Below, piece by piece: positions 16,597 through 25,424 of a stretch of DNA of 64,000 nucleotides. Made by a program: the position numbers and the translations under genes. The notes beneath the pieces were generated by a model that was not told the origin of the DNA, made no database searches, and saw nothing but the letters and a program-made list of their open reading frames with translations. Positions within the stretch are counted from its first letter, which is position 1, and each line of letters opens with the position of its first letter. The stretch comes from BD2-11 clade cluster bacterium bin43 (GTDB lineage Bacteria; Gemmatimonadota; Gemmatimonadetes; Longimicrobiales; Gaopeijiaceae), in contig MPMR01000013.1 in NCBI GenBank assembly GCA_002238605.1, forward strand, positions 1-64,000, in the 5' to 3' direction.

Positions 16597-18036
16597 GTGC
16601 AGTCGAGGCGCGCTGCGCGCGTACGGAACTTCGGCCGAAACATTCGTTTCCGCCCGCGCAACCGATACCTGCCCCAGGACGAAAGCGATGTGTTGCGCAT
16701 CCTGGACGAGCACCGGACCGGGACTGTTCGCGTCATCGGCGCGGGCCATTCCTGGAACGGAGGTATCGAGACACCCGATGCGCTGCTGGACCTGCGCCAC
16801 CTTCGGCAGATGCACGTTCACCCCGACCGGCGCCGGGTTTCCGTGGGTGGGGGATGCCGAATCGCAGAACTCCTGGCGCATCTCGCGCGCCGAGGACTCA
16901 CTCTGCCCTCCATTGGCCTGATCGCGCGCCAGACCGTGGCAGGCGCGGTCGCCACGGGGACGCACGGATCGGGAAGGCACTCGATGTCCCATTACGTCGA
17001 ATCCATGCGCATCGCCTGCTACAACGCGGAGGGGGAGGCGGAGGTGCGGACGGTCGATTCCGGCCGGGCTCTGCGGGCGGCCCGATGTTCTGTCGGGGCT
17101 CTCGGGGTAATCCTTGGGGTCACCCTCAAGTGCGTTCCGCAGTACTACGTTCGCGAACGATGCGTCTGGCGCCCGGATCTGAACGCCATCCTGGACAGCG
17201 AGTCGGCCGCGTCCCTGCAGCAGTTCTACCTCATCCCGCACACCTGGGCGTACCTGGAGCACGAGCGGAGCGTGGCCCCGGACAACCGCCGGTCGGGCGG
17301 CGCCATGCTCTACCGGGCGTACTGGCTGGCCGTGATCGATGTCGCCCTTCATCTCGGCATCAAGCTCACCGCCTCACTGCTGCGAAGCCGGCGCCTGGTG
17401 GACTTCCTCTATCGGTACCTTCTCCCGGCCTGCATCGTCCCCAGGTGGCGTGTCACCGACCGCAGCGACCGGCAGCTGCTCATGCGCCACGAGCTCTTCC
17501 GTCATCTGGAGATGGAGATCTTCGTGCCGCGCGACCGTCTCAGACCGGCTCTGGAATATGTTGCTGAGATTCTGCGCGCGGCCGACAGCGCCGACTACGA
17601 GGTGTCGGCCGACGTATACGGCCGTATCCGCGCTCTGGACAAGCAGGATGGGCTGGACAGCATCCGCGGCTCCTACAGCCATCACTATCCCCTCTGCGTC
17701 CGGCGCGTCCGCCCCGACGACACGCTGATCTCGATGGCGTCCTGTCACGGCATGGAAGAGCGGGACTGGTACGCGATCAGCCTCATCACCTTCGCCGAGC
17801 CGCGACTGCCTTTCCAGAGCGTCGCCTGCTTCCTCGCCACGACCATGGTCCGTTCCCTGGGGGCCCGCCTGCACTGGGGGAAATGGCATCCGCTTGAGGC
17901 GAGGCAGATCGAGGACAGCTATCCGGGGCTCGCCGCCTTCCGGGCGACCTGCGCACGATTCGATCCGCAGGGCGTGTTCCGCAACCGGTTTCTCGAGGAA
18001 ACCATGTTCCCTGCGTCTGGCCATCATAATCCATGA
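16597..18036 (+). CDS. FAD-linked oxidase, VAO/aldonolactone-oxidase type
   Basis: The 479-residue protein has the VAO-type FAD domain (VRVIGAGHSWNGG, with His51 at the position that carries FAD covalently in alditol and aldonolactone oxidases; then SVGGGCRIAELLAHL and VATGTHGSGRHS). Its C-terminus matches the ALO domain, with LHWGKWHPL and YPGLAAFRATCARFDPQGVF. Such enzymes oxidise sugar lactones or alditols with oxygen or a dehydrogenase acceptor. GTG 16597 begins two bases after dppF, so it may be part of that operon. A hydrophobic stretch near 250-265 and Arg-rich surroundings may indicate membrane association. The exact substrate is unknown. Confidence 0.85.
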   Translation: MQSRRAARVRNFGRNIRFRPRNRYLPQDESDVLRILDEHRTGTVRVIGAGHSWNGGIETPDALLDLRHLRQMHVHPDRRRVSVGGGCRIAELLAHLARRGLTLPSIGLIARQTVAGAVATGTHGSGRHSMSHYVESMRIACYNAEGEAEVRTVDSGRALRAARCSVGALGVILGVTLKCVPQYYVRERCVWRPDLNAILDSESAASLQQFYLIPHTWAYLEHERSVAPDNRRSGGAMLYRAYWLAVIDVALHLGIKLTASLLRSRRLVDFLYRYLLPACIVPRWRVTDRSDRQLLMRHELFRHLEMEIFVPRDRLRPALEYVAEILRAADSADYEVSADVYGRIRALDKQDGLDSIRGSYSHHYPLCVRRVRPDDTLISMASCHGMEERDWYAISLITFAEPRLPFQSVACFLATTMVRSLGARLHWGKWHPLEARQIEDSYPGLAAFRATCARFDPQGVFRNRFLEETMFPASGHHNP

Positions 18037-18057
18037 TATTCGAGGAGTGACAAAGAT

Positions 18058-18624
18058 ATGACTATGTATTATACATCGACACAAATAATATTCATAGTCA
18101 ACATCATAGTCATATTCCTTCTTCTGATCACCATCGTCTGGTCCGTGGTCCGACCGGATCGCCGAGTCTGGCCCCCGCCGGGACGCCGCTCCTGGCAATA
18201 TGCCCTGACGTGGATCGGCTGGCTCGTGGCCTTCGCTCTCAACGCGTGCCTGCTGTTTCTGGACTGGAACTCCTGGATCCTTGGCGGCGGCCTCCGGTTT
18301 CTCCTTGGCATCCCGCTGGCGCTGCTGGGCGGCCTGCTGGCGTTCTGGGGAATCGCCACGATCGGCTGGAAGAACTCGACGGGCGTGAGAGACGGTTTTT
18401 CTCCCTCCGGCCCCTATCGGTTCACCCGCAATCCGCAGTACGTCGGCGACACCGTCCTTTTCGTGGGCCTCAGCATCATCGCCAACTCGCAACTCCTTTG
18501 GATCACCCATGCGCTGCTGGCCCTGTGGTTCATCATCGCGCCCCTGAGCGAGGAGGTGTGGCTGAAGGAGCAATACGGCGAGGAGTACGAACGGTATCGG
18601 CGCCAGGCGCCGCGATTCCTGTGA
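18058..18624 (+). CDS. Isoprenylcysteine carboxyl methyltransferase-family membrane protein
   Basis: The product has 188 residues with about four or five hydrophobic segments and a C-terminal block GPYRFTRNPQYVGD ... EEVWLKEQYGEEYERYRRQA. This is the SAM-binding signature shared by ICMT and phospholipid N-methyltransferase-like proteins (RxPxY and E...YG..Y...R). In bacteria these methylate lipids or unknown small molecules. The first 60 bases are strikingly AT-rich compared with everything around, encoding an Ile-rich first helix. The gene starts 21 bases after the oxidase with the upstream sequence GAGGAGTGAC as ribosome site, so it is probably in the same transcription unit. Confidence 0.8.
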   Translation: MTMYYTSTQIIFIVNIIVIFLLLITIVWSVVRPDRRVWPPPGRRSWQYALTWIGWLVAFALNACLLFLDWNSWILGGGLRFLLGIPLALLGGLLAFWGIATIGWKNSTGVRDGFSPSGPYRFTRNPQYVGDTVLFVGLSIIANSQLLWITHALLALWFIIAPLSEEVWLKEQYGEEYERYRRQAPRFL

Positions 18625-18809
18625 GCTCGGGCCAGGATTTCGCCTGTCCGGCTGTTGATGGGAAGGCTGGCAGCGGTCGATTGCGCCCTGCCTGGGACGG
18701 CGTCATGGCACCGTGCACTTGGCAAGCCTGTTCCACCCCGCACATTAGACGGGAAGCCGGTCCTGAGAGGAAACCTGCCCGAGCCCAGACATCCCCGACG
18801 AGAGGCATC

Positions 18810-20351
18810 ATGAGAAACCCGTTCGTGTTGGCGTTGCCGCTGTGCCTGCTCCTTCTCCCCGCGGTATCGGCCGCGGCCCAGGAGAACCAGCCGGGCGCCC
18901 CCGGTGCCGAGTCCTCCCGCTGGGAGACCGGCCACTCGATCGTGGTGGAAGGCGAGACGGTTCAGTACGACGCCGTGGTGGCCAGCACGACCCTTACCAA
19001 CGACGAAGGGGAACCGGCCGGCGAGCTCTTCTACACGGCCTACTTCCGCCGCAACGGCGCGCCCTCGGGCGAACGGCCCCTGGTCTTCGCCTACAACGGC
19101 GGGCCGGGATCGGCGTCCTTCTGGCTGCACATGGGGATCATGGGACCACGCCGGGTGGTCACGCCCGAAGTCGGCCCCCAGGGCGCGCCGCCCTATCCGC
19201 TGGAGGACAACGCCTACACGATCCTCGACATCGCCGACATCGTCATGGTCGATCCCATCGGCACCGGATTCAGCCACACGCTGGGCGACACGCCCGGTTC
19301 CTACTACTGGGGGATCGACGAGGACGCTCGCTCGCTGGCGCAGTTCGTCCGCCGCTTCCTGAGCGAGTACGAGCGCTGGAACTCGCCCCGCTACCTCCTC
19401 GGCGAGAGCTACGGGACCACGCGCTCGGCCGTGCTCGCGGGACACCTGCAGCGCGCCAACATCGACCTGAACGGCATCGTTCTTGTCTCCTCGGTGCTCC
19501 AGTTCAACACCATCCAGTTCGCTCCGGGGGATGACCTGCCCTACATCGTCAACCTCCCGTCCTACGCCGTCACATCCCGCTATCTGGGCGCCCTTCCCGG
19601 GGGCACGCCATCCGACCTGGAGGCCTTCATGGCCGAAGTCGAGGAGTGGTCGCTCACGGAGTACGCCACCGCGCTGCTGGCGGGCGGAACCCTCGACGAG
19701 GCCCGCCGCACCCGCATCATCGACCGGATGCACCGCTACACGGGCCTGAGCCACGACTTCATCGACAAGTCCGACCTGCGCGTCACCGCCCCCGCCTTCG
19801 AGTCCGAACTGCTGCGCGACCAGGGCCGCATCGTGGGGCGCCTGGATGCTCGATTCACCGGTCCGGCCGGCGACGCGCTCGGCGTGCGTCCCTCCCACGA
19901 CCCGCAGTCCACCGCGATCAGCTCGGCGTACACGTCGGCCTTCAACAGCTATCTGCGGGATGAGCTGGGCTATGATGGCGAGCGCGAATACGTGCCCAGC
20001 GGCGGGACACGCAATTGGAATTGGGGACGGCTGGGCGGCGGCGGCGGCTTCGTCCGGGGCGGCGGAACGCCCAATGTCGCGCCCGACCTGGCCACGGCCA
20101 TGAAGCGTAACCCGAGCCTCAAGGTTCTGCTCATCAACGGCATCTACGATCTCGCGACCCCCTACTTCGCCGCGGTCTGGACCATGGACCGCATGGGGTT
20201 GCCCCCGGAGCTGCGGGCCAACATCGAGCGCGCCGATTTCGCTGCGGGCCACATGATGTACGTCGAGCAGTCGCTCCTGCAGCAGTGGAAGGAGACCCTG
20301 GACGACTTCATCCTCGGGACCTCACGTCGCCCCGCGCCCGCGACGCAATAG
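18810..20351 (+). CDS. Secreted serine carboxypeptidase-like protein (peptidase family S10)
   Basis: ATG 18810 gives 513 residues beginning with a signal peptide (MRNPFVLALPLCLLLLPAVS, cleavage after SAAAQ or nearby). The S10 catalytic triad is visible: Ser200 in LLGESYGTTRSA, Asp in INGIYDLATPYF and His in AAGHMMYVEQ. The oxyanion motif AYNGGPGSASFWLHM is also present. Members remove C-terminal residues from peptides at acidic to neutral pH; bacterial homologues are periplasmic or outer-membrane-associated. A glycine-rich loop (GRLGGGGGFVRGGG) precedes the Asp region. It fits the scavenging theme and could feed the peptide-type importer upstream, but it has a 185-base gap before it and probably its own promoter. 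Confidence 0.9.
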   Translation: MRNPFVLALPLCLLLLPAVSAAAQENQPGAPGAESSRWETGHSIVVEGETVQYDAVVASTTLTNDEGEPAGELFYTAYFRRNGAPSGERPLVFAYNGGPGSASFWLHMGIMGPRRVVTPEVGPQGAPPYPLEDNAYTILDIADIVMVDPIGTGFSHTLGDTPGSYYWGIDEDARSLAQFVRRFLSEYERWNSPRYLLGESYGTTRSAVLAGHLQRANIDLNGIVLVSSVLQFNTIQFAPGDDLPYIVNLPSYAVTSRYLGALPGGTPSDLEAFMAEVEEWSLTEYATALLAGGTLDEARRTRIIDRMHRYTGLSHDFIDKSDLRVTAPAFESELLRDQGRIVGRLDARFTGPAGDALGVRPSHDPQSTAISSAYTSAFNSYLRDELGYDGEREYVPSGGTRNWNWGRLGGGGGFVRGGGTPNVAPDLATAMKRNPSLKVLLINGIYDLATPYFAAVWTMDRMGLPPELRANIERADFAAGHMMYVEQSLLQQWKETLDDFILGTSRRPAPATQ

Positions 20352-20484
20352 AGCCGCCCGCCGGGTGGGACCCAACCCGCGCCGCCCGGATGGGTCCGGG
20401 CCGCACCCCCCGCGGGAGCCGAAGCGCGCAGCGGGGGACCCCCGGAGCCGCCGCTGACCGGGCCCTGAAGGAGCAACCCGCCCC

Positions 20485-21372
20485 GTGCCCGTAACCGCCC
20501 TCGCCCTGGTTCTGGCGGCAGGACTCCTGCACGCCTCGTGGAACCTGATCCTCAAGCGTTCCAGCGAGCGGGTCGTTGTGGCGGCGTGGGCGATGCTCCT
20601 CGGTGCGGTTGTCTTCATCCCGACCCTGGTGCCGGCATGGCCCCCTCCCGCGGGTGTGTGGCCGTTCGTGGGCGCGAGCGCGGTCGTATACGTGGCGTAC
20701 TACGGGTGCCTGGCGCGGGCGTACGGAGACGGCGACTTCTCGCTCGTCTATCCGATCGCGCGCGGGACGGCGCCCGCGATGCTCGCCCTGTGGGTGGTTC
20801 TGTTTCTGGGCGAGCGCCCGTCGCCGGGAGGAGTGCTCGGGATCGCGACGATCCTGTGCGGGCTCATCGTGCTCGGCGGGGCGCCCCTGTGGTCGCGTGT
20901 TTCCTCCATCCGAACGCCCGCCGGCCATCGCTGGCGCCATTTGCGCGCCCACGCGCGGGGCTCGGGATTGGCCTTGCTGGTCGCGTTCTTCATCTCCGTG
21001 TACTCGACGCTCGATGGTGCGGCGGTCCGGCAATGGCTCCCGCTGCCGTATCTGGTGCTGGTATTCGGGCTCTCCGGACTGGCGTTCGTGGGCATCCTGG
21101 CGAGCCGGGACGGGAAACGGGTGTTTCGGGTTCTGCGCACGCACTTTCGTCCGATCGCGATGATCGCGGTCATGACGTTCGTGGCCTATGCGCTGGTTCT
21201 CCGGGCCTTCCAGATCGCCCCCATCAGCTACGCCGGCACCGCGCGCGAGGTGGGCATCGTCTTCGGGGCCCTGGCGGGATGGCTCCTTCTGGGAGAGCGG
21301 TTCGGGCGCGTTCGCACCGTCGGAGCCGTGCTCGTTTTCGCCGGCATCGGGTTGCTGGCGCTGGCCGGGTGA
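20485..21372 (+). CDS. EamA/DMT-superfamily transporter
   Basis: The 295-residue protein consists of ten hydrophobic segments arranged as two EamA repeats; the first ends with VLFLGERPSPGGVLGIATILCGL and the second with GWLLLGERFGRVRTVGAVLVFAGIGLL, the diagnostic GER-rich loop before the last helix of each repeat. Such carriers export or exchange amino acids and other metabolites. GTG 20485 is selected because GAAGGAG lies 11 bases upstream. The threonine-dehydratase-family gene 150 bases downstream is on the same strand and may be functionally linked through amino acid export and degradation. Confidence 0.88.
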   Translation: MPVTALALVLAAGLLHASWNLILKRSSERVVVAAWAMLLGAVVFIPTLVPAWPPPAGVWPFVGASAVVYVAYYGCLARAYGDGDFSLVYPIARGTAPAMLALWVVLFLGERPSPGGVLGIATILCGLIVLGGAPLWSRVSSIRTPAGHRWRHLRAHARGSGLALLVAFFISVYSTLDGAAVRQWLPLPYLVLVFGLSGLAFVGILASRDGKRVFRVLRTHFRPIAMIAVMTFVAYALVLRAFQIAPISYAGTAREVGIVFGALAGWLLLGERFGRVRTVGAVLVFAGIGLLALAG

Positions 21373-21520
21373 CATGCCTATTGTGCACGGCCCGACGCCA
21401 ACATCGGGTCGCCCAGCGGCCGCCCCCGTCCCGCTCACCGAGCAGTGGCTCAACACGCCGGAGTCGTTCCATGCATCATGCACAGTTCAAGACCGGCAAC
21501 CTCCCTGGTCGGGCGCGAAC

Positions 21521-22531
21521 ATGAAGAATGGCGACACCGCGGCACCCGGACCCTCCGCCAACGGCAACGGCCTGACCCTCCACCGGGCCGATTTCGAGGC
21601 CGCGTTCAGGAACGTGGCGCCCTACGTCTACCGCACGCCCATGCTGACCAGCCGATCCCTCACCGAGGAGTGCGGGCTGGACGTGCGCCTGAAGGCCGAA
21701 CTCTTCCAGCGGGGCGGCTCCTACAAGCTGCGCGGACCGCTCAACAAGATCGCGAGGCTGACCGAGGAGGAGCGCGCCCGCGGCGTCATCTGTTCCTCGG
21801 CGGGGAACCACTCCCAGGGCGTGGCCCTCGCGGCGCGGCAGTACGGCGTGCGCGCCGTCGTCGTCATGGCCGAAAACGCCACGCGGTCCAAGATCGCGGC
21901 CACCGAGGGCTACGGGGCCCGCGTCGTCCTCCACGGCAGCATCTGGGACGAGGCCAACGAAAAGGCGCTGGAGCTCGTCAAGGCCGAGGGCCTCACCTAC
22001 ATCCACCCGTTCGATGACCCGGAGCTGATCGCGGGGCAGGGGACCCTCGGGCTCGAGATCATGGACCAGTTCCCGGAAACCGAACTCCTGATCGTGCCCA
22101 TCGGGGGCGGCGGCCTCATCTCGGGCGTCTCGATGGCGGCAAAGTCCGTCAAGCCGGAGGTCCGGATCGTCGGCGTGGAGTCCGCCGGAGCCCCGGGGAT
22201 GAAGCGAAGCGTGGAGGCGGGAGCGAGCGTGGTCCTCGACGAGGTCGACTGCCTCGTCGACGGACTCCGCGTCAGGAAGGTCGGCAACCACACCTGCTCG
22301 GTGGTGTCGCGCTTCGTCGACGAGATCGTCACCCTCCCCGATTCCCAGATCTTCGACGCGATGCTGTGGCTGATGACCCGGGCCAAGGTCGTGGTCGAGG
22401 GGGCCGCCGCCGCTCCGGTCGGCGCCCTTCTTCAAGGGCTGGTGGATGCACCCCCGGGAACCCGGACTGTCTGCGTGCTGAGCGGCGGCAACCTGGATGT
22501 GGAGGGGATGCGGGGACGTTCCTGGAACTAG
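21521..22531 (+). CDS. Threonine/serine dehydratase-family PLP enzyme
   Basis: A 336-residue fold-type II PLP enzyme. Lys69 in FQRGGSYKLRGP binds the cofactor; SSAGNHSQGVA is the substrate/carboxylate loop, GGGGLISGVSM holds the PLP phosphate, and a C-terminal Ser in VCVLSGGNLD contacts the pyridine nitrogen. There is no C-terminal ACT regulatory domain, so it resembles catabolic threonine dehydratase, serine racemase or hydroxyaspartate ammonia-lyase rather than biosynthetic IlvA; these cannot be separated by sequence reading. ATG 21521 is preferred because it is the first in-frame ATG before the conserved region. Confidence 0.9.
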   Translation: MKNGDTAAPGPSANGNGLTLHRADFEAAFRNVAPYVYRTPMLTSRSLTEECGLDVRLKAELFQRGGSYKLRGPLNKIARLTEEERARGVICSSAGNHSQGVALAARQYGVRAVVVMAENATRSKIAATEGYGARVVLHGSIWDEANEKALELVKAEGLTYIHPFDDPELIAGQGTLGLEIMDQFPETELLIVPIGGGGLISGVSMAAKSVKPEVRIVGVESAGAPGMKRSVEAGASVVLDEVDCLVDGLRVRKVGNHTCSVVSRFVDEIVTLPDSQIFDAMLWLMTRAKVVVEGAAAAPVGALLQGLVDAPPGTRTVCVLSGGNLDVEGMRGRSWN

Positions 22532-22542
22532 GAAGGCCCGGG

Positions 22543-23865
22543 ATGCATGTGCATGAGGTAGAGCCCATCGGGCGCTTCGGTCATCGCGTCCTCCCCCATC
22601 GTATCCTCCGCCATCGTACCCTCCCCCATCGCGTCCTCCCCCATCGTACCCTCCCCCATCACGTCCTCCCCGCGCTGTTCCTCATCTTCGGCGCGGCATG
22701 CGGCGGAGACGGCCGGCAGGGCGAAGCCCCGTCCACGACCGTTCGGGACAGCGCGGGCATCGAAATCGTCGAATCCACGGCACCGCGATGGTCGGACTTG
22801 GACGCATGGCGCGTGGAGCCGGAGCCGCTGCTGGATCTCGGCGCAGCCGGAACGGGACCCGGTCACGAATTCTTCCGGGTTCGGGGAATGCGGCGCCTGA
22901 GCGCAGGGTCGCTGGCTGTGGCCAACGGAGGCTCGAACGAAATCCGGCTGTATACGGCGGAAGGCAGCCACATCGCTTCCCTGGGCGGCGAGGGGGATGG
23001 TCCCGGTGAGTTCCGCGCGATCGTGGGATTCGACAACGCCGGCGATTCGCTGATCGTCCTGGATGCCAGTGGCCGCGTGACCTTCTTCGGGCCGGACCAG
23101 GCATTGCTCGGGACCTTCAACGTGCCCCTCCCGTCCGGCGTGATCGCCGAATCAAACGCCGTGGCCCATCTCGGGAATGGCGAAATCGTCATCGAGACGC
23201 GTATCCGGTTCATGATGGGGCATGAGGGCGGGAGCGCCTTCCTCAGGCAGCCGGGCGGATTGTTCCGCGTTGACCCGGCCGGCGAGTCGGTCGACAGCAT
23301 CGGGGTGACGGCCGGCAACGAGGTCTTCATGCACGTCAACAGCGGCGGCGGGGCCTTCGCCGGCCCTCATCCCTTCGGTCGCGATGCGTTCGTGGCGGCG
23401 CACGCGGGGCGAGTTTTCCTGGGAGACGCCGTCGACATGCAGGTCGAGGAGTTGACGGCCGACGGCGTGCCGGCTCGCATCCTTCGCATTCCGGGATATC
23501 CGCTGGAGCTGTCCGCCGACGCATTCGAAAGGGAACGAGACGCACGCCTGCAGGACCCGGACGGGCTTCCGCCGATGATTCTGGAGTTCTACCAGGATCT
23601 GCCCGTCACCGACCGGCGTCCGGCCTACGCGGACGTGAAGGTGGACCCGACGGGAGCGATCTGGCTGAGACCGTTCGTCGCGCCGAATGAAGGCGGCGGC
23701 CCGGAAACCTGGCAGGTGCTGGGGCCCGATGGCGCATGGCTGGGCGGCGTCGAGATCCCGGCCGATTTGTCGGTCATGGAGATCGGCGTGGACTACGTGC
23801 TCGGCGTCTACCGGGATGAGCTGGACGTCGAGCATCCGCGGGTATTTCGGCTGCACCGGAACTGA
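22543..23865 (+). CDS. 6-bladed beta-propeller lipoprotein
   Basis: The 440-residue product reads as an exported 6-bladed beta-propeller protein, a family abundant in Bacteroidota and Gemmatimonadota. Blade signatures include EIRLYTAEGSHIASLGGEGD, GPGEFRAIVGF, SLIVLDASGRVTFFGPDQ and the final GAIWLRPF ... LGPDGAWLGGVEIP. The signal ends ALFLIFGAACGGDG, probably a lipoprotein cleavage before Cys, though the box is imperfect. The peptide before it consists of six five-residue repeats (PHRVL/PHRTL type) made by a 15-base DNA repeat. ATG 22543 is the only in-frame ATG before the signal. Function is unknown; such proteins often sit with TonB systems at the cell surface. Confidence 0.75.
   Translation: MHVHEVEPIGRFGHRVLPHRILRHRTLPHRVLPHRTLPHHVLPALFLIFGAACGGDGRQGEAPSTTVRDSAGIEIVESTAPRWSDLDAWRVEPEPLLDLGAAGTGPGHEFFRVRGMRRLSAGSLAVANGGSNEIRLYTAEGSHIASLGGEGDGPGEFRAIVGFDNAGDSLIVLDASGRVTFFGPDQALLGTFNVPLPSGVIAESNAVAHLGNGEIVIETRIRFMMGHEGGSAFLRQPGGLFRVDPAGESVDSIGVTAGNEVFMHVNSGGGAFAGPHPFGRDAFVAAHAGRVFLGDAVDMQVEELTADGVPARILRIPGYPLELSADAFERERDARLQDPDGLPPMILEFYQDLPVTDRRPAYADVKVDPTGAIWLRPFVAPNEGGGPETWQVLGPDGAWLGGVEIPADLSVMEIGVDYVLGVYRDELDVEHPRVFRLHRN
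22582..22671 (+). repeat. 15-base tandem repeat, six copies, in the lipoprotein signal region
   Basis: Six head-to-tail 15-base units follow the pattern CATCGyrtCCTCCCC. In the lipoprotein frame they encode pentapeptides such as HRVLP and HRTLP, extending the n-region of the signal peptide. On the opposite strand every unit contains a GGGGGAGG-like purine run followed after six bases by ATG, that is, a tandem array of Shine-Dalgarno plus start codons. Copy number could vary by slippage without shifting the frame. Confidence 0.85.
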
Positions 23866-23951
23866 GGGTCAGTCCACCCTCATCAACGGGGCACCGCCAG
23901 GCCCTGTGGCCCGGTCCGCGTCCGCGCCGCGGCTCCGTCCGAGTCGGCGTC

Positions 23952-25421
23952 CTATTCCCTCCAGGGAAACTCCGGCCGCCGCAGGTGCCAGTCCGTCTCG
24001 CGCTGATAGCCCATTCCCATATCCAGCACTGCCTGATCGTCCATCGACGAGCCGCAGATCTGCAGCGACAGCGGCAGCCCGTCCTCGTCGAATCCGCAGG
24101 GGATGGCGAGCCCCGGAAGGCCGACCAGGTTGGCGATATAGTTGAGGCGCGGGGTGCGGCCGCTGACGTCGTCGGGCGGCTCCCACTCGTTGCGCGCCGG
24201 GATGGGCCAGCCCTCGCTCACCTCGCGCATGGCGGCGCCGTTGGGCCACGTCGGGGCGATGACCGCGTCGTAGCGGGAGAGGATCTCGTCGGTTTCGCGC
24301 ACGAGCTGGTTGCGGATGCGCTGGGCCGTGAGATAGTCGGCGGCGGGCATCATGCGCCCGGCCATCCAGCCCGCGCGCCGGTCCTCGTTGAACGAGAACA
24401 TGTTGGCCGCGCTGCCGTCCTCGAAGAGGGCCTGGAAGTTGGTGCCGCTCTCCACCGTGACGATGGTGGTGAAGAGGGCGCCGGTGGGCCGGAGGGGCAG
24501 CTCCACATCCTCCAGCACCACGCCCATCTGCTCGAAGACGTCGAGCGCCTCCTGGAAGACGCGCCGGGTGTTCTCCGAGCCCGAGAGCAGGAATTCGGGC
24601 CGATGCACGCCCAGCCGCCGCCCGCGCATGGTGCCCGGATCCGCGCGGAAGACGAACGGCCGGTCGACGGTGCTGTTGTCGCGCGCGTCGTATCCGGCGA
24701 TGTACTGCAGGATGTGACCGCAATCCTCCGCCGAGCGCCCCACGGGACCGATCTTGTCCAGGCTCCACGAGAGCGCCATGCAGCCGAAGCGGCTCACGCG
24801 GCCAAAGCTGGGACGGAGCCCGGAAGCCCCCACCGCGGAGGCCGGGAATACTATGGAGCCGCCCGTCTCCGTCCCGATGCCGAAGCCGATGAGGCCGGCC
24901 ACCGCCGCCGACACCGTCCCGCTGGAGGAGCCGAAGCTGGTGCGGTCGAGCTTCCACGGGTTGAGGGCGGAGCTGGTGTTGCCGCCCGCGAACTCGCCGA
25001 GCGAATTCTTCGCCATGAGCACGGCGCCGGCGCCTTCGAGCATGTCGATGACGGCCGCGTTCCGGTCCGGCACCCGGTCCCGGAAGATGCCGGAACCCCA
25101 GGTGGTGCGGATGCCGCGGGTGTCGAGCAGGTCCTTCACGCCGTAGGGGATCCCGTGCAGGATGCTGCGGCGATTCCCGGCGGCCAGCTCCCGGTCGGCG
25201 CGCTCGGCGGCCTCGAGGGCGTGGTCGCGCGCGATGGTGACCATGGTGGCCAGCTTGCCGTTGTGGTCGGTGCGGGGCTCGCTGGGCAGCTCGAAGGGGG
25301 GGACGTCCAGCTCCTCGGCACGGTCCAGGTAGGCCTCGGTCAGCTCGACCGAGGTGATGGAGCCGTCGGCGAGGAGGTCGGCCAGTTCGCGTACCGTCAG
25401 AAAGAAGGTCGATTCCTGCAT
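23952..25421 (-). CDS. Amidase (GatA/AtzE-like amidase signature family)
   Basis: The 489-residue protein carries the complete amidase-signature machinery: Lys96 in HGIPYGVKDLLDT, the cis-Ser in TSFGSSSGTVSAAV (about residues 165-167) and the nucleophilic Ser189 in GTETGGSIVFPAS. Members hydrolyse carboxamides to acid and ammonia. There is no signal peptide. Its ATG follows, three bases after the stop and in the same frame, a small Tat-signal gene whose C-terminus resembles AtzG/DUF4089, the GatC-like partner of AtzE amidases. A GGAGG at about 25433-25437 supports separate initiation. This suggests a two-subunit amidase that could be exported folded, piggy-backed on the Tat-tagged subunit. 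The substrate is unknown. Confidence 0.92.
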   Translation of the reverse strand: MQESTFFLTVRELADLLADGSITSVELTEAYLDRAEELDVPPFELPSEPRTDHNGKLATMVTIARDHALEAAERADRELAAGNRRSILHGIPYGVKDLLDTRGIRTTWGSGIFRDRVPDRNAAVIDMLEGAGAVLMAKNSLGEFAGGNTSSALNPWKLDRTSFGSSSGTVSAAVAGLIGFGIGTETGGSIVFPASAVGASGLRPSFGRVSRFGCMALSWSLDKIGPVGRSAEDCGHILQYIAGYDARDNSTVDRPFVFRADPGTMRGRRLGVHRPEFLLSGSENTRRVFQEALDVFEQMGVVLEDVELPLRPTGALFTTIVTVESGTNFQALFEDGSAANMFSFNEDRRAGWMAGRMMPAADYLTAQRIRNQLVRETDEILSRYDAVIAPTWPNGAAMREVSEGWPIPARNEWEPPDDVSGRTPRLNYIANLVGLPGLAIPCGFDEDGLPLSLQICGSSMDDQAVLDMGMGYQRETDWHLRRPEFPWRE

Positions 25422-25424
25422 GGC

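Noticed and set aside
22528-22971. Minus-strand frame with GED(A/V)MGEGTM repeats
   Set aside because: It is produced by translating the 15-base repeat antisense. The SD-like array is curious, but downstream residues show no fold and the plus strand has propeller motifs.
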